Shown one piece after another: positions 1 to 5,667 of a DNA stretch of 19,414 nucleotides. Numbering within the stretch: position 1 is the stretch's first letter; each line of letters begins with the position of its first letter. Below the pieces are notes generated by a model. It saw only the letters and a list, made by a program, of their open reading frames with translations, did not search any database and had not been told where the DNA came from. Source of the DNA: CAYGFH01 sp964430295 (GTDB lineage Bacteria > Patescibacteriota > Microgenomatia > UBA10105 > UBA927); NCBI GenBank assembly GCA_964430295.1, contig CAYSEV010000022.1, positions 1 to 19,414 of the forward strand, given 5' to 3'. The translations under genes and the position numbers were made by a program.

Positions 1-1
1 T

Positions 2-97
2 CATGTTGCTGAGGATCCGTTACTCTGTGTTGTTCGCGGCACCGGGGTTGCAATTGAAAATATAGAGCTGTATAGGAGAAGCATCAATAGAAAATAA
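2..97 (+). CDS. mreB: Rod shape-determining protein MreB, C-terminal end (partial)
   Basis: The window opens inside a reading frame that gives 31 residues and then a TAA stop at 95-97. The residues HVAEDPLLCVVRGTG are the conserved end of MreB (VAEDP...CVVRGTG), followed by a short helix (AIENIELYRRSINRK). MreB is the bacterial actin homologue that organises lateral cell-wall synthesis on the inner face of the membrane. Only the tail is visible, so nothing can be said about the ATPase motifs. Its position before a WecG/TagA-type glycosyltransferase fits a cell-envelope neighbourhood. Recognition is from the C-terminal signature alone, but that signature is distinctive. Confidence 0.88.
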   Translation, partial: HVAEDPLLCVVRGTGVAIENIELYRRSINRK

Positions 98-102
98 AAA
101 TG

Positions 103-246
103 AAAAGTTAAAAGTGTAAAAATATATTATGACTTATAATTTAAAAATATCGACGAAAATAATCAATAAAATATAATTTGTCGAATAAAATAAAATATAG
201 CCCAGAGTAGTTTTTACTAAATTTAAATTCTTAATTTTTAACTTTT
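103..246. repeat. AT-rich spacer with 11-bp inverted repeat
   Basis: The spacer between mreB and the next gene is extremely AT-rich. AAAAGTTAAAA at 103-113 is perfectly complementary to TTTTAACTTTT at 236-246, so the spacer could fold back on itself. There is no GC-rich stem with a T tract that would make it a clear terminator, and no convincing promoter. The low complexity means the match could be partly chance. Confidence 0.4.
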
Positions 247-258
247 AATTATTTTTAT

Positions 259-1158
259 ATGGGTCTAGATACGGTAAAAATACGGGGAATAAATATAACA
301 AAATCCTCTAAAAAAGAAATCCTAGAGCATATAGAAAAGTATCTGGTTTCCGGCTCATGGGTGAGTGCAGAAAAGGGGAAAAAAGTAAAAAAAACAGTGA
401 CGATTGTCACTCCAAACCCGGAACAACTTGTCTATGCAGTGCATGATCCACACTTTACAGAACTACTGAATAAGGCCGATGTGGCGCTCCCGGACGGAAT
501 TGGTCTGGTGTGGGCAAGCAGAATACTGGCAAAATTTTCCACTGCACCAGTTGCATATTCAATTGACGAAACAATTCCGGGTATTGAATTTATGGAGGAT
601 TTAGTAGCAGTAGCAGAAGAACGTCGCGTTCCAATAGCACTTATTGGGGGAAAAACAAAAGTAGCAGTCAATACCTTTGAGTGCTTACGACAAAAACATC
701 CTGGCCTTCGTGGTGTCGCAATGGACGCTCCACTATTTACTATTGGGTCGTCAGGACTTGCCATGAACGGCTCTATAGATGATTATTTCATAGAGCTGGC
801 TCAAACTCTTCAAAAACAGCATATTGGCATGGTTTTTGTTGCGCTCGGTGCGCCGAAGCAGGAGTACTTTATAGATAAACTTGTTCAGAGTCTTGAGTTC
901 ATAGTTCGTGGTAAGACAGGGGAAAAATCTATGAACAATGAACAAATAACCACGAACCCTATACTGTTAATGAGTGTTGGCGGTTCGTTTGATGAAATTG
1001 CAGGTAATGTTCCGCGTGCTCCCACGTGGGTTGGTAACATTGGGTTAAAATGGTTATGGAGATTATTGCTTGAACCATGGAGGATAGTACGGCAAATAGC
1101 ACTACTCAAGTTCATATGGTTCATCCTGGTAGATGCACTTCAGAAAAAATCCCGTTAA
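259..1158 (+). CDS. WecG/TagA/CpsF-family glycosyltransferase
   Basis: 299 residues. The family transfers N-acetylmannosamine-type sugars to a lipid-linked acceptor at the cytoplasmic membrane (teichoic acid, ECA or capsule synthesis). Visible family signatures in order: TPNPEQ at 51-56, LPDGIG at 77-82, the GAPKQE block at 197-202, VGGSFDEIAG around 240-249 and RAPTWVGNIGLKWLWRLLLEP near 253-273. It is somewhat longer than usual because residues 216-233 (VRGKTGEKSMNNEQITTN) form an extra segment between the APKQE block and the VGGSFD strand. At DNA level this is a 54-bp palindrome-ended insertion. The start at 259 has no obvious SD. It follows mreB and leads a region rich in glycosyltransferases. 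The exact donor and acceptor cannot be read from sequence. Confidence 0.9.
   Translation: MGLDTVKIRGINITKSSKKEILEHIEKYLVSGSWVSAEKGKKVKKTVTIVTPNPEQLVYAVHDPHFTELLNKADVALPDGIGLVWASRILAKFSTAPVAYSIDETIPGIEFMEDLVAVAEERRVPIALIGGKTKVAVNTFECLRQKHPGLRGVAMDAPLFTIGSSGLAMNGSIDDYFIELAQTLQKQHIGMVFVALGAPKQEYFIDKLVQSLEFIVRGKTGEKSMNNEQITTNPILLMSVGGSFDEIAGNVPRAPTWVGNIGLKWLWRLLLEPWRIVRQIALLKFIWFILVDALQKKSR
904..957 (+). repeat. In-frame 54-bp palindrome-ended insertion within the WecG-type gene
   Basis: GTTCGTGGT at 904-912 is the exact reverse complement of ACCACGAAC at 949-957. The segment between the outer edges is 54 bp, exactly 18 codons, and starts on a codon boundary (codon 216). Removing it restores the spacing usually seen between the APKQE block and the VGGSFD strand of this family. 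It looks like a small palindromic element that inserted without breaking the frame, comparable in principle to Rickettsia palindromic elements. No target duplication is evident. Confidence 0.6.
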
Positions 1159-1231
1159 GACCCACTAACGAAGCGGCATTGTATGGCTAGTATATATACA
1201 TATACTATTTATATAGATTGATATAGTAAAA

Positions 1232-1358
1232 TCCGCAAAAAAGCACCGATGTCATGAATAGTATTGAGTGAGAGGATTAGTCTCAAACAAGCAATTCCAA
1301 AGCCGTAGCTATGGAACGATTCAATCGTCGGTGCCTTTTGCACAATGTTTTTTGCGGA
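1232..1358. repeat. Nested inverted-repeat element, possible structured RNA or bidirectional terminator
   Basis: Outer arms TCCGCAAAAAA (1232-1242) and TTTTTTGCGGA (1348-1358) match perfectly. Directly inside, GCACCGA (1243-1249) pairs with TCGGTGC (1328-1334), leaving about 13 unpaired bases on the 3' side. The element sits between two converging genes (wecG-type ends 1158, minus-strand ORF ends 1361). It could be a bidirectional terminator, a small RNA or a miniature mobile element. I recognise no known RNA family in it. Confidence 0.5.
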
Positions 1359-1360
1359 AT

Positions 1361-1672
1361 TTATATCTTGAATCGCTGCTCAAGATATGTGATTAGGACA
1401 TAGCATTCGTTTCTTACTAACGGGATTCTCTCAGCGAGAAGTTTCAGAAACTCCCTGAATGCATCCGGCCCAATTGTGGTAGCCGTGATTAGTTGAGGTC
1501 CAAAATCTCCGTATTTTGGACTTCGAAACGAGCATTCAACGAAATTCTCGTCTCTTTTAAGAAGAAAATCACCGATGTGTCCCAGTATCAGCACTTGGTT
1601 TTGTTCCCAATGTACTTCAGGGAGTAGGTCAATTACATCTTTCGGACTTGCTGGTCGTTTTGCCATAAACAT
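1361..1672 (-). CDS. Small hypothetical protein
   Basis: 103 codons on the minus strand from ATG at 1672; a second ATG two codons in (1666) is equally possible. The protein is soluble-looking and mixed in composition (MFMAKRPASPKDVIDLLPEVHWEQ...), with no membrane helix and no motif that I recognise. There is no strong SD. It lies downstream of the other minus-strand small ORF (1749-1928) and may be cotranscribed with it, with a spacer of about 76 bp. Amino-acid composition is protein-like rather than that of a shadow frame, and no other frame here is better. Function unknown. Confidence 0.55.
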   Translation of the reverse strand: MFMAKRPASPKDVIDLLPEVHWEQNQVLILGHIGDFLLKRDENFVECSFRSPKYGDFGPQLITATTIGPDAFREFLKLLAERIPLVRNECYVLITYLEQRFKI

Positions 1673-1748
1673 TGACTCATAATTTCATCTTCGTTGGTGC
1701 TGCATGCCCATATTTCATGCATTGAAGAGCTAGGGATGGGATAGAATA

Positions 1749-1928
1749 CTAGGCGTTTTCTACTCGCCCGTCAGATTTGAAGACGTTGTAACGTTTTTCT
1801 TCATAAATGACGAGGTAGTATGCGCCGCCAAAAGAGCCAAAAGGCCCACGTACATCAGCCAAAATTTCATGCTCAATATGAAGGAATTTTTTAAGAGCAT
1901 TTTTGGCATCTTCCTTACTTTCTACCAT
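1749..1928 (-). CDS. Small hypothetical protein with strong SD
   Basis: 59 residues from ATG at 1928 (MVESKEDAKNALKKFLHIEH...). An upstream in-frame GTG at 1940 overlaps the SD and is therefore rejected. AAAGGAGGTGA at 1947-1937 lies 8 nt before the ATG, an almost perfect anti-16S match, so this is very probably translated. The N-terminal third is an amphipathic helix, followed by a glycine-rich turn (RGPFGSFGGAYYLVIY) and a short charged tail, compatible with a small alpha/beta fold. No family recognised. It precedes the minus-strand ORF 1361-1672. Confidence 0.7.
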   Translation of the reverse strand: MVESKEDAKNALKKFLHIEHEILADVRGPFGSFGGAYYLVIYEEKRYNVFKSDGRVENA

Positions 1929-1936
1929 GAGAGATC

Positions 1937-1947
1937 TCACCTCCTTT
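1937..1947 (-). promoter_or_regulatory. Near-perfect Shine-Dalgarno sequence
   Basis: AAAGGAGGTGA on the minus strand, 8 nt upstream of ATG 1928. It fixes the start of the 59-residue protein. Only one other gene in the window (3917) has an equally strong site. Confidence 0.8.
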
Positions 1948-2020
1948 CAGTTAGAATGAACTACCAGACGATCTCGATTATTCAAAACCGTGTGGGAGTT
2001 CACTCTATTTGGAAAGGCTA

Positions 2021-2033
2021 ATTCCGCAAAAAT
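2021..2033. repeat. Third copy of the TTCCGCAAAAA motif
   Basis: ATTCCGCAAAAAT here is the near-complement (12 of 13) of TTTTTTGCGGAAT at 1348-1360. The two arms bracket the two small minus-strand genes as an inverted pair. This could be a terminal-repeat-like arrangement, or a recurring regulatory motif. Confidence 0.4.
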
Positions 2034-2187
2034 TTCAATGTGCAAATATTATATTTCGTACAGTATCATGTATCCGCTATTGGATGGAGATAGTGCACAA
2101 CGCTAAATTATAGCAAAAAACGATCGCATAATCAATACTATAAGATAATATCTGAAGCTAATTTAGCTTTTACTACAGTTAGTAGGG

Positions 2188-2193
2188 TATAAT
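2188..2193 (+). promoter_or_regulatory. Putative -10 box for the GIY-YIG/GT4 operon
   Basis: A perfect TATAAT lies 37 bp before ATG 2231. No good -35 is present at 16-18 bp. A short dyad (CTAC/GTAG, 2173-2185) abuts the box and may be an operator. A related CTAC-N3-TAGTAGG string recurs at the promoter near 14540. Confidence 0.5.
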
Positions 2194-2230
2194 ACAGTTA
2201 TTCGTCGGGTAGTGAATTTTTCAGAAGATT

Positions 2231-2503
2231 ATGTTCTTTTATGTGTACGCCCTTGAGAGTACAATAAAATCCAAGCTATATATTGGGTATACAGAAGATC
2301 TGAAACGTCGACTGAAAGAACATAATCTTGGACTGAATCAATCAACAAAGCCTTACAAACCATGGATGCTCATATATTATGAAGCCTGTCGAAACATGGA
2401 GGATGCAAAACGCCGTGAAAAATACCTTAAAACTAGTCAAGGAGGGAGGTTGATCAGGAGTCGACTGAAAGAATATTTCTTTCATAATCGGCGATTTGCC
2501 TGA
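2231..2503 (+). CDS. GIY-YIG nuclease-superfamily small protein
   Basis: 90 residues, the normal size of stand-alone UvrC-N-like GIY-YIG proteins. FYVYALES at 3-10 and LYIGYTEDLKRRLKEH at 16-31 form the GIY-YIG signature (here VYA...YIG), with the catalytic-type Arg in RRLKEHN. A downstream block, YYEACRNMEDAKRREKYLK, carries the conserved Glu (E63 region) that binds metal in this family. These domains cut DNA in repair, restriction or mobile elements; the role of the stand-alone form is not settled. TGA is the stop, which supports the standard bacterial code. It starts about 37 bp after a TATAAT box and ends 15 bp before the GT4 gene, so the two are probably cotranscribed. Confidence 0.88.
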   Translation: MFFYVYALESTIKSKLYIGYTEDLKRRLKEHNLGLNQSTKPYKPWMLIYYEACRNMEDAKRREKYLKTSQGGRLIRSRLKEYFFHNRRFA

Positions 2504-2518
2504 AAAATCTACAACCCG

Positions 2519-3739
2519 ATGAAAATCATGTTCCTCTACATGTTTCCGCTTTGGGGGAATGGCTCGGGCGCCTGGCTCAGGGCTCTGGCTGCGGAGATGG
2601 TCAAAGATGGTAATGAAGTATGTATCGTTTCCCCCGAACATCGTACGCTTCCCGGTATAAAGCATTATTTAGTCACACCTCCTCAAATGGGTGTGTTTGT
2701 GGGCAATCCTGAACTGCCTGAAATCAAAAAATACGAAGACATGACAGGTATTGAATTAGGTCGTATTTATACCACATATATAAATGCCACGCTTGCAGCC
2801 GTGAAAGACTTTGAACCGGAAATTGTACATGCGTTTCACACTGCATTTTTGCCTCCCGTAGCCCGTATTGCCAAGATTATGTACGGTATCCGTTATGTGG
2901 TTACCACGCATGGGAGTGATCTGCATTACTTTAACCGTGATAAACGCATGATTGGCCTTAACCGCGATGCATTCAATGTAGCGGCCATGATTACGGCCAA
3001 TAGTGCATTTACCAGACGATGGTTTTTGGATATGTTTGGCACTGAATTTGACCGTCGGCTTCGAACTATTCCAGGCGGCGTGTATCTAAAAGAGTATGAG
3101 CGTGACGAAGAGACTATAGCGGAGATAGATGAAAAATACGGTCTGAAGGGCAAAAAAGTGGTACTCTTTACCGGGCGGTTGACTCCTCAAAAAGGTGTGG
3201 ACTATCTGATCCGCGCGGCGAAACAGATAAATGGTGAAGTGTTGATCCTTGGAGATGGTCCGGAGCGGGAAAACCTGCAAAAACTCATCGACACCCTCAA
3301 AGTGACAAATTGTCGAATTTTAGGCTATATGAGCCCCAGAAGTCATATCGGATATAAATCCTTTTATGCCCGGGCGGATGTGTATGTGGCGCCGTCTACA
3401 TGGAAAGAGCCACTTGGTCTTGTCGTCTTGGAGGCTATGGCAGCAAAAACTCCTGTTATATCTACCCGTGCGGGTGGAGTCATGTCACTTATAAAAGACG
3501 GGTACAATGGGTTTTTAGTTCACGTCAGGAAAAGTCAGGAAATTGCAGATAAAGTAAACATCCTTCTTGCAAATGATAAGTTGCGACTGAAAATGGCAGA
3601 GCGCTCATACGATATGGTGGTAAAGCGATATACGTGGGACCGGATTGCAGAACAATTTACTACGATCTATAAAAAATATGCATACACCTCTAAAGAATAT
3701 CTTCGTATGGTGAAACCATACGTGGCGAAGAAAGTATAA
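2519..3739 (+). CDS. GT4-family glycosyltransferase
   Basis: 406 residues, typical of GT-B fold retaining enzymes of family GT4. The N-terminal Rossmann half starts MKIMFLYMFPLWGNGSGAWL, with the Gly-rich loop that receives the acceptor; THGSDLH is at 130-136. The C-terminal half has FTGRLTPQKGVDYL (217-230), LGDGPE (244-249) and the E-x7-E sugar-nucleotide motif in EPLGLVVLE (297-305), followed by AKTPVISTRAGG. It would act at the cytoplasmic face of the membrane, adding a sugar from a nucleotide donor to a lipid-linked or cell-surface glycan. The donor cannot be deduced. It starts 15 bp after the GIY-YIG gene without an SD, so translation probably depends on coupling. Confidence 0.93.
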   Translation: MKIMFLYMFPLWGNGSGAWLRALAAEMVKDGNEVCIVSPEHRTLPGIKHYLVTPPQMGVFVGNPELPEIKKYEDMTGIELGRIYTTYINATLAAVKDFEPEIVHAFHTAFLPPVARIAKIMYGIRYVVTTHGSDLHYFNRDKRMIGLNRDAFNVAAMITANSAFTRRWFLDMFGTEFDRRLRTIPGGVYLKEYERDEETIAEIDEKYGLKGKKVVLFTGRLTPQKGVDYLIRAAKQINGEVLILGDGPERENLQKLIDTLKVTNCRILGYMSPRSHIGYKSFYARADVYVAPSTWKEPLGLVVLEAMAAKTPVISTRAGGVMSLIKDGYNGFLVHVRKSQEIADKVNILLANDKLRLKMAERSYDMVVKRYTWDRIAEQFTTIYKKYAYTSKEYLRMVKPYVAKKV

Positions 3740-3840
3740 GTAATTCTACTATTGAATATCCGTTTAGCTTCTGATATCTTCTGCAAAGACCAATAGTTTT
3801 GCTCTTTACCATCACACAAACAGGCGCTTCCGATTGATCC

Positions 3841-3909
3841 GTTTTGAGGAGAAATAAACTATCCGACCGCGATATTTTCGACTCCCCAAAACTGAGAGAA
3901 AGGAGGTGA
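3841..3909 (+). promoter_or_regulatory. Leader stem-loop and strong SD before small membrane protein
   Basis: GTTTTGAGGAG (3841-3851) pairs with CTCCCCAAAAC (3882-3892), 10 of 11 positions. The stem ends 6 nt before AAAGGAGGTGA (3899-3909), which is 7 nt from ATG 3917. A stable stem next to a very strong SD suggests a translated, possibly structure-controlled leader. No known riboswitch is recognised. Confidence 0.5.
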
Positions 3910-3916
3910 CTGCCTC

Positions 3917-4129
3917 ATGAACTTTCTAACTCAAATTCCAAAGATTTCAGTACAGTACTGGCCGTTTTCACTTCTTGCCATGGTATTGTTGATGGCGTAT
4001 GGAATCGGTCCTGCACATGCAACGTTCGGAGCCTATGCGGCATTTTCGGGTGTTGCCCTTATTGCGTTATTGATGGTTATCCATGGTATCGGACGGATAA
4101 TCGACGCAATAAGTGAAATTCATTTTTAG
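3917..4129 (+). CDS. Small two-helix membrane protein
   Basis: 70 residues with two hydrophobic stretches: about 15-31 (WPFSLLAMVLLMAYGIG) and 37-57 (TFGAYAAFSGVALIALLMVIHG), joined by a short GPAHA turn, and a short polar tail (RIIDAISEIHF). It is probably a helical hairpin in the cytoplasmic membrane. The first helix followed by AHA could instead be read as a signal sequence with cleavage near PAHA, leaving a one-helix product. The SD is one of the two best in the window, so expression is likely to be strong. It stands alone between two spacers; the DNA just after the stop forms a cloverleaf-like structure. No family recognised. Confidence 0.75.
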   Translation: MNFLTQIPKISVQYWPFSLLAMVLLMAYGIGPAHATFGAYAAFSGVALIALLMVIHGIGRIIDAISEIHF

Positions 4130-4135
4130 GTTCAT

Positions 4136-4202
4136 TGTACACAGGCTGAATATTCAGCACACGTAAGGAGTGCGTGCTCGGACCGGTCATCCGCTGTGTA
4201 CA
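4136..4202 (+). ncRNA. Candidate cloverleaf-like structured element
   Basis: A perfect 9-bp closing stem (TGTACACAG 4136-4144 with CTGTGTACA 4194-4202) encloses three adjacent hairpins: GCTGA/TCAGC (4145-4158, loop ATAT), CACG/CGTG (4160-4176, 9-nt loop) and CGGA/TCCG (4179-4193, 7-nt loop). Linkers between helices are 0-2 nt, giving a four-way junction of 67 nt. It lacks tRNA hallmarks (no TTCRA loop, no D-loop GG, 9-bp acceptor), so it is not an ordinary tRNA. It may be a small RNA, an mRNA 3' end structure or a protein/recombinase target site. Confidence 0.45.
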
Positions 4203-4209
4203 CATCATG

Positions 4210-4268
4210 AGGAATTCCTTCAACATATAAGATTCTACACACTTCGCGTGTAGTTGTTGATATGTTGA
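4210..4268. repeat. Stacked palindromes in convergent intergenic region
   Basis: AGGAATTCCT (4210-4219) is a perfect palindrome. TCAACATAT (4220-4228) pairs perfectly with ATATGTTGA (4260-4268), and inside it CTACAC (4235-4240) pairs with GTGTAG (4248-4253). The stack lies between the converging small membrane protein gene and the PNPOx-like gene. Without a T tract it is not a standard intrinsic terminator, but it may still end or protect both transcripts. Confidence 0.45.
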
Positions 4269-4295
4269 TTGTATGTTTGTGTGATGGGTTGTTTT

Positions 4296-4736
4296 TTACC
4301 GCACCCGGATTCGTTTATCTACAGACGCTTCAGGATCAAGAATATATGTACGTGTTGGTGTGATTCTATACAATCTATACGGTCCTTTGGTAAATGATTC
4401 GTTGGTGCATGGTAAAAAATCTGTATGATACCAACGAAGTGCATACGATACGGCTTTGCCTTTGCATTCTTGCATACTTCCTTCACCTTGAAGGCCGTTT
4501 CCTTTACCCTCCGGTGCATGCGAATCAAATATGGCAAATGAAATGGATTGATTTGACAATATATTTTGTATATGACGACTGCCGGGCTGTGAAATGACGT
4601 AGAACCGGTTTTTTTTGTCTGTACAGTAAAAGAGTGGGGATGCCCAAACTCGTTTTCCATCTGTTGTTGCAAGGGTCAGATAGATGTTCGAATCAATGAT
4701 CTCCCGGGCAATCTTTTTTATTTCTGTCCTGTTCAT
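4296..4736 (-). CDS. Pyridoxamine 5'-phosphate oxidase-like (FMN split-barrel) protein
   Basis: 146 residues from ATG 4736. The frame stays open to a GTG at 4793, but the extra 19 residues (MHILHNCLNNVNRSIILAR) do not belong to the family. The core, NIYLTLATTDGKRVWASPLFYC, followed by RFYVISQPGSRHIQNI and SISFAIFDSHAPEGKGNGLQGEGSM, matches the FMN-binding split barrel pattern: a strand with 'LAT...G.P...P', then a 'Y..S......H..NI' segment, then the 'G.QG.G' turn. Members bind FMN, F420 or heme and carry out small-molecule redox; the substrate here cannot be deduced. A promoter is placed so that the mRNA would start at or next to the ATG (leaderless). Confidence 0.8.
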   Translation of the reverse strand: MNRTEIKKIAREIIDSNIYLTLATTDGKRVWASPLFYCTDKKNRFYVISQPGSRHIQNILSNQSISFAIFDSHAPEGKGNGLQGEGSMQECKGKAVSYALRWYHTDFLPCTNESFTKGPYRLYRITPTRTYILDPEASVDKRIRVR

Positions 4737-4743
4737 ACGCGCC

Positions 4744-4772
4744 AGTATGATTGATCTATTGACGTTGTTCAA
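4744..4772 (-). promoter_or_regulatory. Predicted promoter of the PNPOx-like gene
   Basis: TTGAAC (4772-4767) and CATACT (4749-4744) on the minus strand, with a 17-bp spacer. The expected start point is about 4737, against an ATG at 4736, which implies a leaderless transcript and explains the missing SD. Confidence 0.5.
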
Positions 4773-4806
4773 ACAGTTGTGCAAAATATGCACAGATGCT
4801 AGTAAA

Positions 4807-4878
4807 TGTCATTCCCGCGAAGGCGGGAATCAATGTGTTTGAGTTATTCAATAGATCCCGATCAGGTCGGGGATGACA
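4807..4878. repeat. REP/MITE-like palindromic repeat
   Basis: The 72-bp element begins TGTCAT and ends ATGACA. Inside are two GC-rich hairpins: ATTCCCGC/GCGGGAAT (4811-4830, loop GAAG) and ATCCCGA/TCGGGGAT (4855-4874, one bulge). The words CATTCCCGCGAAGGCGGGAAT and CCCGATCAGGTCGGGGATGACA are of a type seen as dispersed intergenic repeats in many bacteria. It fills the gap between the divergent PNPOx-like and TrmB-like genes and contains an in-frame ATG (4873) that is not the real start. Confidence 0.75.
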
Positions 4879-4890
4879 TACAAAATAAAT

Positions 4891-5667
4891 ATGCATGACG
4901 AAATCATTTCCTATCTTGAAAACCTCGGTATAGACCCTCAAGGGGCTAAACTATACCGTACGCTTGCCGCTAAGGGACCACAGACGCTGCTACAAATCTC
5001 CAGAGAAACCCGTATTGAGCGTACAAAACTCTACAGATCTATTGAGGGATGGGTGAGTGAAGGGATTATTGAAGAGGAATTGTCACATAAAACAAAACTA
5101 TATCGTGCTTCTTCTATTGAACGCATGCGATTATTGGTCATGCAAAAAAAAGCCTCACTTGATGCGTTGGCAGGTTCGTTCAATGCATTTTCAGACCAAA
5201 TTGCTTCGTTGCGGCAGGATGTAGTGTCAACAAAAGTCTTGCATTACAAAGGGCGGGACGGACTTCGCCAAATGTTATGGAATACCATGAGGACCAAAGG
5301 AGAACAGTTAACGTATGTGCACACCGTATGGGAAGAAGCGGTTGGCTACACGTTTTTTCGCAATTGGGAGAGTGAGTATATAAAAAGTAGTATAAAAAAT
5401 AGGGAATTACGACATCCTGCTTTGCTGCAGACGAGAAACCCGCAAAAAGGTCCGTTTAAAGAAGAATGGCCAAATAGGGAGTGGAGGAGTATTTCACCGA
5501 CTGTTTTGAATATTACGCATGGAATGGAGATTTATAACGATGTGGTGGCAATTTCCTATTGGAATGGTGATGAAGTTATGGGTGTGGAAATGTATAACGA
5601 GGCAATTGCAGATATGCAGCGCAGTATCTTTAATCATTACTGGAAGCTCGCAAAAAAACATGGGTAA
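4891..5667 (+). CDS. TrmB-family transcriptional regulator
   Basis: 258 residues from ATG 4891. An upstream ATG at 4873 lies inside the REP-like repeat and adds only MTYKIN, so it is rejected. Residues 1-80 form the TrmB winged helix: YLENLGIDPQGAKLYRTLAAKGPQTLLQISRETRIERTKLYRSIEGWVSEGIIEE, then a helix RMRLLVMQKKASLDALAGSFNAF that normally dimerises. Residues from about 115 onwards (KVLHYKGRDGLRQMLWNTMRTKGEQLTYVHTVWEE...) resemble the PLDc-like effector half. TrmB proteins are best known as sugar-responsive regulators in archaea, but are also common in CPR bacteria. The stop overlaps the start of the next gene by 8 bp, so this regulator and the membrane protein are translationally coupled. 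Confidence 0.85.
   Translation: MHDEIISYLENLGIDPQGAKLYRTLAAKGPQTLLQISRETRIERTKLYRSIEGWVSEGIIEEELSHKTKLYRASSIERMRLLVMQKKASLDALAGSFNAFSDQIASLRQDVVSTKVLHYKGRDGLRQMLWNTMRTKGEQLTYVHTVWEEAVGYTFFRNWESEYIKSSIKNRELRHPALLQTRNPQKGPFKEEWPNREWRSISPTVLNITHGMEIYNDVVAISYWNGDEVMGVEMYNEAIADMQRSIFNHYWKLAKKHG

Noticed and set aside
1232..1358. SRP RNA, RNase P RNA or 6S RNA
   Set aside because: None of the conserved words of these RNAs is present; only the inverted repeats support structure.
4136..4202. tRNA gene
   Set aside because: The cloverleaf has a 9-bp acceptor-like stem, no TTCRA loop, no GG D-loop and no conserved bases, so it is reported only as a structured element.
5519..5659. Upstream extension of the eight-helix membrane protein to 5519
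   Set aside because: It lies entirely within the TrmB-like gene in another frame and has non-protein-like composition; ATG 5660 begins a clear membrane protein.
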